IMG/VR virus record: IMGVR_UViG_3300008450_000175
Location: 1 to 35,952 of that record
DNA: 35,952 nt
Origin: a virus
Reading direction: 5' to 3' (one strand)
Shown: positions 4,785 through 10,379 of the stretch, in pieces
Numbering within the stretch: position 1 is the first letter of the stretch
How the letters are laid out: the number at the start of each line of letters is the position of its first letter
Notes under the pieces: model-generated
Database searches by the model: none
The model's input: the letters and a program-made list of their open reading frames with translations, nothing else
Told to the model about the DNA's origin: nothing
Translations under genes and position numbers: made by a program

Positions 4785-5551
4785 GCAGATGGTTCCGCAT
4801 GTACTCAGACGTTCTGGACGATCCAAAGGTTCAGAAGCTCCCCGCCGATTTGTTCAAGGCATGGGTCAACCTCCTATGCCTTGCCAGCCGCAATGATGGT
4901 GTGCTTCCCGCACTGGAAGACATCGCCTTCGCGCTCCGCATGTCACAAGATGTCACTGTGACAGTCACAGCGGAGCTTGTGAAAAGGGGTTTGCTTGATG
5001 AGTGTGACGGGCTTTCGCCGCACAATTGGGCCGAACGCCAGTTCAAGAGCGACACGCCGGAAGATGCTAAAGAGCGGAAAAGAAAGCAACGGCAGCGCGA
5101 AAAACAGCAGCAAAACACCGATAATGTCACGGAATGTCACAGTGACAGTCACAACGAAGTCACGCCCCCAGAACAGAGCAGAACAGATACAGAGCAGAGC
5201 AGAGCAGAGCAGACGCCCGCGCGCACTCAAGACCCAAAGCATTGGGAAGAGGTCCAAGACTTTCTCAAACAGCCTGACAGCCTCACGGATTGGGAGGTCG
5301 ACTTCCTGCACTCGGTCAAGTGGAAGCCGTCGCTGACCGAATTGCAGCGCGAAAGCCTCAAGGGCATTCGAGACAAGCTGCGCTCAACCACCAATGGCGG
5401 GTGCATCTTGCCGTCAGTGAAGCGCGGAACCCCGGCGTATGATGCCTGGATTGCCCACTATCGCAAGACCAAGGGCAAGGCCACGTTTTACGAGAAACTG
5501 GACGCCCTCACCGTGCCATCTGAGTTCCCCCCACAGGAGCAAGCGGCGTGA
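4781..5551 (+). CDS. phage replication initiator (replisome organiser type)
   Basis: A 256-residue protein from ATG 4781. The N-terminal part, SRWFRMYSDVLDDPKVQKLPADLFKAWVNLL through LVKRGLLDE (residues 1-70), is the winged-helix domain found in phage replisome organisers and in DnaD/O-like initiators. A strongly basic coiled segment KERKRKQRQREKQ follows, then a low-complexity Glu/Gln/Ser/Arg/Thr linker, then a C-terminal helical domain (LTDWEVDFLHSVKWKPSLTELQRESLKGIRDKL) that would recruit the host helicase loader. As in lambda O, candidate origin repeats lie inside the gene. No helicase or polymerase gene is near, so the host replisome is probably used. Confidence 0.75.
   Translation: MSRWFRMYSDVLDDPKVQKLPADLFKAWVNLLCLASRNDGVLPALEDIAFALRMSQDVTVTVTAELVKRGLLDECDGLSPHNWAERQFKSDTPEDAKERKRKQRQREKQQQNTDNVTECHSDSHNEVTPPEQSRTDTEQSRAEQTPARTQDPKHWEEVQDFLKQPDSLTDWEVDFLHSVKWKPSLTELQRESLKGIRDKLRSTTNGGCILPSVKRGTPAYDAWIAHYRKTKGKATFYEKLDALTVPSEFPPQEQAA
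4940..4971. repeat. iteron-like repeat A inside replication gene
   Basis: The 32-base block contains TGTCAC twice with ten-base spacing, then GTGACA and GTCACA. Its centre is the palindrome TGTCAC-T-GTGACA. It encodes part of the winged-helix domain. Repeat B, 184 bases downstream, has the same order with five mismatches in 32 positions, in a different reading frame, so conservation is at the DNA level. Confidence 0.75.
5124..5163. repeat. iteron-like repeat B inside replication gene
   Basis: Second copy of the 32-base block (5124-5155), followed by one further AGTCAC at 5158-5163. GTCAC occurs at 5126, 5136, 5148 and 5159, i.e. every 10-12 bases, on one face of the helix. It falls in the low-complexity linker of the initiator, the position occupied by the lambda origin iterons in gene O. 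A-rich sequence (5080-5123) just upstream would suit an unwinding element. Confidence 0.72.
5170..5216. repeat. GAGCA pentamer microsatellite
   Basis: Downstream of repeat B the sequence is a run of AGAGC/AGAAC pentamers that encodes the Gln-Ser-Arg-Ala-Glu linker of the initiator. Its strand asymmetry (nearly all purine plus C) may add to easy unwinding, but it may be simple slippage sequence. Confidence 0.7.
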
Positions 5552-6228
5552 CAATTCACTATCACGGCACGCCCCTGACGCCGCGCGACCAGTTGTGGCT
5601 GATGGCGGGCAAGAGCTTTTGCGTGTCCTATGCCAACCCGCAGGATGCAGATATATGCCTGCGGATCGGGCAGTCCGTCATGTGGGATAACGGAGCGTTC
5701 AGCCTGCACACCAAGGGCAGGTCGGTAGATTGGACGGCTTATTATCGCTGGCTGGAACCACGCCTTGGTCATCCGCACTGGGCGGTCATCCCTGATGTAA
5801 TTGACGGCGACGTTGAGGCCAACGCACAACTTGTAAAGGAATGGCCGTTCCGCCGCGAACTGGCCGCGCCAGTTTGGCATCTAGCCGAACCGCTGGATGT
5901 GCTGCTGGGGTTCGCCCAAGACTTTGGCCGGGTGTGCTTCGGCTCGTCTGGTGCCTATTGGCAGGTTGGTTCCGATGCCTGGAGCCGTCGCACAGACGAG
6001 GCGTTTAACGAGATGGCCCGCCGTGGGCCGTTGCCGTGGGTCCACATGCTGCGCGGTATGGCCGTAGCCGGGAAACGCTGGCCGTTTGCCTCGGTTGATA
6101 GCGTGAACGTGGCGCGAAATTTTAACTCGTCAAACCAGTGTCCCGAAGCGATGGCACGAGTAATTGACGCCGTTCAATGCCCAATCAAGTGGAAATATCA
6201 ACCCCAGCAAATGGACCTTATTGCATGA
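5548..6228 (+). CDS. TGT/DpdA-like 7-deazaguanine transglycosylase
   Basis: A 226-residue protein starting GTG at 5548 in a GTGA overlap. Visible segments: MWDNGAFSLHTKG (the D-x-G/N-GAF motif that corresponds to the DSGGF catalytic region of tRNA-guanine transglycosylases), AVIPDVIDGDVEAN, PVWHLAEPLDVLL, GRVCFGSSGAYWQVGSDAW, and HMLRGM near residue 166. These occur in this order in the short phage TGT-like/DpdA proteins that exchange guanine in DNA for a preQ0 derivative. It is shorter than bacterial TGT. The next gene is a transporter for the same precursors, which strongly supports the assignment. Substrate (DNA or tRNA) is not decided by sequence alone. Confidence 0.72.
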   Translation: MTIHYHGTPLTPRDQLWLMAGKSFCVSYANPQDADICLRIGQSVMWDNGAFSLHTKGRSVDWTAYYRWLEPRLGHPHWAVIPDVIDGDVEANAQLVKEWPFRRELAAPVWHLAEPLDVLLGFAQDFGRVCFGSSGAYWQVGSDAWSRRTDEAFNEMARRGPLPWVHMLRGMAVAGKRWPFASVDSVNVARNFNSSNQCPEAMARVIDAVQCPIKWKYQPQQMDLIA

Positions 6229-6746
6229 AATTCTTGGTCTTCCTCGCCTATCTCGCCACGATCCCCGCCGCCAATTGGCTCATCGGCAATGTGGGCACCA
6301 TGTGCATTCCCAACGGCCCCTGCCTGATTCCGGTGGCCCCCGGCCTCATGGCCCCTTCTGGCGTCCTGATGATCGGCGCGGCGCTGGTGCTGCGGGACGC
6401 GGTGCAGCAGCTGCTTGGCATTCGATGGGCCTTCCTCGCCATCGCCTGTGGTGTGGTACTGTCCGTTCTGGTGGCCCCGCCTGCCTTGGTCATCGCCAGC
6501 GCCACAGCATTTGCAATTGCGGAATTGTTAGACCTTGGAGTCTACACACCGCTCCGCAAGCGCAATCTCAGCCTCGCCGTGCTGGCCTCGGGTGTTGTGG
6601 GGGCGGCGGCTGACTCTGCGGTGTTCCTGTGGTTGGCGTTCGGTTCGCTCGACTTCATGGCGGGCCAGCTTGTCGGCAAACTGTGGATGACGATAGTTGC
6701 GGCGGGTGTGTTGGCGCTGGTGCACAATCGCACGGTGCGCGCCTGA
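6225..6746 (+). CDS. YhhQ/VUT-family queuosine-precursor transporter
   Basis: A 173-residue membrane protein beginning at ATG 6225 (ATGA overlap). It has about six hydrophobic segments: FLVFLAYLATIPAANWLIG, MIGAALVLRDAVQQLLG, FLAIACGVVLSVLVAPP, ALVIASATAFAIAELLDLGVYTPLRKR, LASGVVGAAADSAVFLWLAFG and GKLWMTIVAAGVLALVHN. RDAVQ-x-LG, AFAIAEL-D-VY-PLR and the ADS-FL-AFGS motifs are those of the VUT family (YhhQ in E. coli), inner-membrane importers of preQ0/preQ1. A phage copy beside a DpdA-like gene would supply the base from outside or from host pools. The first segments are shorter than in YhhQ (about 220 aa). Confidence 0.85.
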   Translation: MKFLVFLAYLATIPAANWLIGNVGTMCIPNGPCLIPVAPGLMAPSGVLMIGAALVLRDAVQQLLGIRWAFLAIACGVVLSVLVAPPALVIASATAFAIAELLDLGVYTPLRKRNLSLAVLASGVVGAAADSAVFLWLAFGSLDFMAGQLVGKLWMTIVAAGVLALVHNRTVRA

Positions 6747-7204
6747 TGTGGTTAGTCATCCGCACCGACCACGGCAAGGAAGCCTATGTAGCCCGACAGG
6801 TGATGTTCCGGGGCTGGGATGCCTGGGTTCCCGCGCAGATCATCGTCTGCCGCCCCGCCATCGCGCGCCGGGTGTCGGCCAAGTCGCACCTCCAGAAGAC
6901 CAAGGAACTCGCCATCCTCCCCCGCCGAGTCTTTGCCGCCGTGCCTATGTGGGCAGTGCATCAGGCCGAACTAGACGGGCTGCGGCACATGATGGGCTTT
7001 GAACAAAATGCGGACCAGACGCTGGTCCAAATCAACGATGCGGAGATTAGCCGATTCCGGGGCGCAATCGACGCGGAGAACATGGCCGCGCTGGCGCTGG
7101 CGACCAAAGCCTCACGAAAGCAAAAACAACGCTGGCGTTCATTGCACGATGCATTGCTAGACATGATTGAGGCGGCCAAGGGGCAGATGGAGCAGGCAGC
7201 ATAA
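6746..7204 (+). CDS. NusG N-terminal-domain (NGN) transcription factor
   Basis: ATG 6746 overlaps the previous stop as TGATG; the longer in-frame reading upstream belongs to the transporter gene. Residues 1-115 match the NGN pattern: MWLVIRTDHGKEAYVARQVMFRGWDAWVPAQIIV, then KTKELAILPRRVFAAVP, then GLRHMMGFEQNADQTLVQINDAEISRFRGAI, equivalent to the start, the FPGYVFV strand and the GVxGFV-x-x-x-P-x-PI-x-DEE segment of NusG/RfaH. There is no KOW domain; the C-terminus is a helical stretch (KQKQRWRSLHDALLDMIEAAK). An NGN-only protein can bind the polymerase clamp without recruiting Rho, so antitermination of late or early operons is the likely job. Confidence 0.8.
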   Translation: MWLVIRTDHGKEAYVARQVMFRGWDAWVPAQIIVCRPAIARRVSAKSHLQKTKELAILPRRVFAAVPMWAVHQAELDGLRHMMGFEQNADQTLVQINDAEISRFRGAIDAENMAALALATKASRKQKQRWRSLHDALLDMIEAAKGQMEQAA

Positions 7205-7740
7205 TGGGTGAGCGTCCTTCCGAATATGCCCGCGACAGCAATGATTGGTACGTTGAGCCGGAATGGGCGGTTGAGGCTTTGAAAGCCCGCGTTCCGCTTA
7301 TCGGCCAAATCCATGATCCGTGTTGCGGGATGGGTACGATTCCGCGCGTCATGGGCGGCACGGGTGCTGATCTGGTGGACCGGGGATATGGCTTCCCGCA
7401 GCGGGACTTTCTCAAGGACTTCGCAGCTTACGACAACATTGTCACCAATCCGCCTTACGGCATTGCACAGCAGATCATTGAACACGCCTTGAGGACTGCC
7501 AAGTGGCGGGTTGCGGCGCTTGTCCAGGTGAAGTTTCTGGCCTCACAGCGCCGTCACGGCCTGTTCACGCGAGATGAAACAGAGAAGGTGCTGATGTTCA
7601 GCCGCCGCCCGTCCATGCCGCCCGGTGAAATTCTGGAAGAGAAGGGCGAAGACGTGCGCGGTGGAGGGTCAATAGACTTCTGTTGGATTGTGTGGTGCCG
7701 GGGCAATCTTGCGCCCACGGTTATTGATTGGGTGAAGTGA
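7204..7740 (+). CDS. N6A/N4C-type DNA methyltransferase
   Basis: A 178-residue protein starting in TAATG. Motif I is DPCCGMGTIPRVM (about residues 38-50) and motif IV is NIVTNPPYGIAQQIIEHAL, where NPPY is the catalytic tetrad of amino-methyltransferases. The N-terminus (RDSNDWYVEPEWAVEALKA) resembles phage methyltransferases of the short, single-domain type with no evident target-recognition domain, so specificity is not predictable. It lies directly after the deazaguanine genes and the NGN factor. Methylation of phage DNA against host restriction is the usual role. Confidence 0.85.
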   Translation: MGERPSEYARDSNDWYVEPEWAVEALKARVPLIGQIHDPCCGMGTIPRVMGGTGADLVDRGYGFPQRDFLKDFAAYDNIVTNPPYGIAQQIIEHALRTAKWRVAALVQVKFLASQRRHGLFTRDETEKVLMFSRRPSMPPGEILEEKGEDVRGGGSIDFCWIVWCRGNLAPTVIDWVK

Positions 7741-7826
7741 TGACCGAAGCAAACGCCCTCGTCCTGATGGTGCTAACCCCGCTTTTGATCGCGGCTATCG
7801 TCTGGTGCCTCGCCACAATTCTGTAA
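7740..7826 (+). CDS. 28-residue membrane peptide
   Basis: ATG 7740 overlaps the methyltransferase stop (TGATG). MTEANALVLMVL is followed by TPLLIAAIVWCLATIL, a single hydrophobic helix, to the stop at 7826. It closes the rightward early operon. No family recognised. Confidence 0.55.
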   Translation: MTEANALVLMVLTPLLIAAIVWCLATIL

Positions 7827-8037
7827 CAATCTAAGTGCTATATTGCGCGCTTACGTTTCGCATACGGCGCTCAAGTGGGTTAGCCCCGTGCCTGCGGTCC
7901 TCGTCTCTGGCGAGGCGACGTGAGCAATTACGCCAAATTCCCCCATTCCCGGCCAGCCCCGGCTAGCTCAACCAGCATTGCGTAACAGAGTCCGTGTGCG
8001 CCTGCGCCGGGAACCCCTTCACAGCACCAGGAGCCCA
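7827..8037 (+). other. structured 211-base leader before late operon
   Basis: No ORF of meaningful size. It holds the extended -10 candidate (7836-7844), a hairpin at 7897-7919 (GTCCTCG, loop TCTCTGG, CGAGG-C-GAC), a second hairpin at 7952-7967 (GCCAGCC-CC-GGCTAGC with one mismatch), and the AGGAG ribosome-binding site of the 8038 gene. It separates early from packaging genes, so it may hold a late promoter, an antitermination (nut/put-like) element or the packaging site. I cannot distinguish these. Confidence 0.55.
7836..7844 (+). promoter_or_regulatory. candidate extended -10 promoter before late genes
   Basis: TGC followed by TATATT (7836-7844) gives an extended -10 with the TG one base before the hexamer. 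No -35 can be seen about 17 bases upstream (CAATTC only). It would start a transcript about 185 bases before the first late gene. A GcrA or phage activator could replace a -35, but that is speculative. Confidence 0.4.
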
Positions 8038-8226
8038 ATGACCGATCACCTGACCCATTCAGGCGCTCACGCCCTTGCCCAACACATCCGAGACTATTGG
8101 GCAAAGCGAGGCAAGACGGTCAAGACAAGGGTTGTGGAGCAGCGTTCGCCCAAGAACCTCCACGATGTCCCGAACAGCTTCTACGCCGTCCGCTCCGACA
8201 TGGTGGGCGGGCTGCCCCGATCCTAA
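8038..8226 (+). CDS. first late-operon hypothetical, 62 aa
   Basis: AGGAG five bases upstream of the ATG at 8038 favours this start over one at 7978. The product MTDHLTHSGAHALAQHIRDYWAKRGKTV is an amphipathic helix followed by a basic segment and SFYAVRSDMVGGLP at the end. Proteins of this kind occur just before terminase genes in many alphaproteobacterial phages; function unknown. Confidence 0.7.
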   Translation: MTDHLTHSGAHALAQHIRDYWAKRGKTVKTRVVEQRSPKNLHDVPNSFYAVRSDMVGGLPRS

Positions 8227-8249
8227 TCAGCAACTTAAGAGGTTACGTT

Positions 8250-8414
8250 ATGTCACTGTATTCAGCAGGCAAGAAGAGCGGTTCCACCACCGCCGAAATG
8301 GGCAAGAAGCCCAACAGCGTCGGCACCAAGGTCATGCACTCATCGGGCAAGGGTTCCGGCACCGCCCGCGATGGCGATCCCAAAGGCGCTCCCGCTATGG
8401 GCAAGGGCAAGTGA
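8250..8414 (+). CDS. small basic Gly/Ser/Lys-rich protein, 54 aa
   Basis: GAGG eight bases upstream of ATG 8250. The protein is built of Lys-Gly-Ser-rich, order-poor segments (AGKKSGSTTAEMGKK, SSGKGSGTARDGD, MGKGK at the end). No hydrophobic core is visible, so it is probably disordered and nucleic-acid binding or a virion peptide. It sits immediately before the terminase genes. No family recognised. Confidence 0.7.
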   Translation: MSLYSAGKKSGSTTAEMGKKPNSVGTKVMHSSGKGSGTARDGDPKGAPAMGKGK

Positions 8415-8452
8415 CGCAAGGTCATTCCTGATAATACAGGGAAACAACAGGA

Positions 8453-8707
8453 ATGCAGTTTGAAAAGGGCAAAAGCGGAAACCCCGCAGGCCGCCCTCCT
8501 GGCGCAAAGAACAAGATAGCGGACAAGTTCATCACCGCTCTCACGGCTGACTTTGAACAGCACGGGGAAACGGTGATTGAACGGGTGCGCGCCGAGAAGC
8601 CGGATACCTATCTCAAAATTGTTGCTGATCTGGTTCCGAAAGACATGATTGTCGGGTCTGACGGAAACGGGCGTTTGGTGTTTGGATGGCTGCCGAGCAG
8701 CGAATAA
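8453..8707 (+). CDS. DUF5681-type protein, candidate small terminase
   Basis: The 84-residue product starts MQFEKGKSGNPAGRPPGAKNK, the KGxSGNPxGRPxGxxNK motif of DUF5681, and continues with a single helical domain (FITALTADFEQHGETVIERVR). In phage genomes this domain often lies directly before the large terminase and is treated as the small terminase or a DNA-recognition factor. The end overlaps the terL start by 22 bases. Confidence 0.7.
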   Translation: MQFEKGKSGNPAGRPPGAKNKIADKFITALTADFEQHGETVIERVRAEKPDTYLKIVADLVPKDMIVGSDGNGRLVFGWLPSSE

Positions 8708-9993
8708 TAATCCCTTATGCTCCGCGCCGTCATTTCCTCCCCTATCACAGCAGCGACAAGCGGTGGCGGATCATCGTGGCGCACCGAAGGGCGGGAAAGA
8801 CAGTCGCATGTGTGAATGGCCTGATCCGGTCTGCGCTAACCTGTCCACGGCCTGAACCAAGGGTCGCCTATGTCGCGCCGCTCTTCAAGCAGGCAAAAGA
8901 CGTTGCTTGGAGCTACCTCAAGGAGTTCACCCGTGAAATCCCTGGGCGATTGGTTAACGAAAGTGAGCTTCGTGTTGACCTTCCTAATGGTGGTCGTGTT
9001 CGCCTTTACGGTGCCGATAATCCTGATGCTTTACGCGGTCTGTATCTTGATGACGCCGTTCTCGACGAGTTCGCCGACATGCGGCCTCGCTTCCTTCCAG
9101 AAGTTATCCGCCCCGCTCTATCAGACAGGCGCGGAACTTTAACGCTCATCGGTACACCAAAAGGCCACAACGAGTTCTATGACCGCTGGCTGGGTGCCGA
9201 GAACGACGCGGAGTGGTTTCGCATGATGCTCAAGGCATCTGAAACCGGGATTGTAGACGCCGAAGAACTGGCATCCGCTGCCAAGATGATGTCGGAAGCG
9301 CAGTATGCTCAAGAGTACGAATGCAGTTTTGAGGCAAGTATTGAGGGCGCTTATTGGGGCCTACTCCTTGAGAAAGCTGCGCAAGAGGGCCGCATTGCCC
9401 CGCTGCCGCACAACCCTGCACTTCCCGTGTTTACAGCATGGGACCTGGGAGTCGGAGACGATACAAGCATCTGGTTCGCGCAGAGGTCTGGCGGTTGGAT
9501 TCACGTCATCGACCACTATGCAACCAATGGGCAGGCCGCAAGCCACTATCTGGATGTTCTTCGGGCCAAGCCCTATACCTATGCCCGTCACTTTCTGCCG
9601 CATGATGCCGAGAACCGCGAATGGACCAACGGCAAATCAAGGCTCGACACGCTCAAGGCGCTCGGCCTTCAGAATTGTAAAGTGATCCCCAGGATGGCGG
9701 TTGACGATGGCATCAACGCCGTTCGCTTGTTGCTTCCGACATGCCGTTTCGATGCGCAAAATTGTGCGCAAGGGCTGGAGAGCCTTCGCCAGTACCGCCG
9801 CGAATATGACGAGAACAAGCGCGTGTTCAAGCCGTCGCCGCTCCATGATTGGACAAGCCACGACGCTGACGCCTTCCGCTATCTCGCCACAGGGCTTGAG
9901 CCTGACGCAGCCGTGCCGCCAGACATTCCCCGCTATGCGGGCCGCAGACGGCGCGGTGAAGCCTTCGATGACAATTCCGGGTGGGCTGCATAA
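8686..9993 (+). CDS. terL: terminase large subunit
   Basis: A 435-residue packaging motor. ATPase domain: Walker A AHRRAGKT at residues 32-39 (the usual phage A-x-RRxGKT), a Walker B with Asp/Glu in AVLDEFAD near 124-131, and a coupling motif IGTPKGHN near 155-162. Nuclease domain: AWDLGVGDDTS near residue 251, with the first catalytic Asp, and HDADAFRY near the C-terminus for the metal-binding Asp. It cuts concatemeric DNA and translocates it into the prohead. The start overlaps the previous gene by 22 bases; no good ribosome-binding site is visible. Confidence 0.97.
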   Translation: MAAEQRIIIPYAPRRHFLPYHSSDKRWRIIVAHRRAGKTVACVNGLIRSALTCPRPEPRVAYVAPLFKQAKDVAWSYLKEFTREIPGRLVNESELRVDLPNGGRVRLYGADNPDALRGLYLDDAVLDEFADMRPRFLPEVIRPALSDRRGTLTLIGTPKGHNEFYDRWLGAENDAEWFRMMLKASETGIVDAEELASAAKMMSEAQYAQEYECSFEASIEGAYWGLLLEKAAQEGRIAPLPHNPALPVFTAWDLGVGDDTSIWFAQRSGGWIHVIDHYATNGQAASHYLDVLRAKPYTYARHFLPHDAENREWTNGKSRLDTLKALGLQNCKVIPRMAVDDGINAVRLLLPTCRFDAQNCAQGLESLRQYRREYDENKRVFKPSPLHDWTSHDADAFRYLATGLEPDAAVPPDIPRYAGRRRRGEAFDDNSGWAA

Positions 9994-10379
9994 TGGCTGA
10001 CATGAGCAACATGCCGTTTGGCTTTGCGCCATCCGAACCGATGAAACAGACGAAGCAGCCGCCGCTTCGCCCGTTTCGCCCCGGTGAACAAATCACCAAT
10101 CCTGATGGTTCCTATAGTACCGAAGTCACGACAACGGTTGAGGATGGCAGGGGCGGGTGGATGGTTATCCCACAGTTGTGGATGAGTCCGAATGGTGTCG
10201 TTGATTTGCGCGACAAGCCAGACCTTGCCGCGTCCACGGCCATTCATTTGCGGGACAATTTCGGGCTTCAGTTCCCATCGTTTAAGACAGTTTCCGAAGC
10301 CGATATGTTTGCGCGTCAGCGTTCAGACATGGGGGGCGCGGGGCAAGGCAGCATTGTGAGACCGCCTTATGGCCGATGA
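9993..10379 (+). CDS. hypothetical protein between terminase and portal, 128 aa
   Basis: ATG 9993 overlaps the terL stop (TAATG). The protein is Pro-rich at the start (MPFGFAPSEPMKQTKQPPLRPF), has a beta-like middle (YSTEVTTTVEDGRGGWMVIPQLWM) and ends near PFGR-like basic residues. A phage-position homologue is common here but unnamed. It may be a portal-associated or packaging accessory protein. No motif recognised. Confidence 0.7.
   Translation: MADMSNMPFGFAPSEPMKQTKQPPLRPFRPGEQITNPDGSYSTEVTTTVEDGRGGWMVIPQLWMSPNGVVDLRDKPDLAASTAIHLRDNFGLQFPSFKTVSEADMFARQRSDMGGAGQGSIVRPPYGR

Noticed and set aside
5480-6225. preQ1 riboswitch before the deazaguanine genes
   Set aside because: The genes overlap by four bases at both starts, so no untranslated leader is available; no preQ1-I-like sequence was seen.
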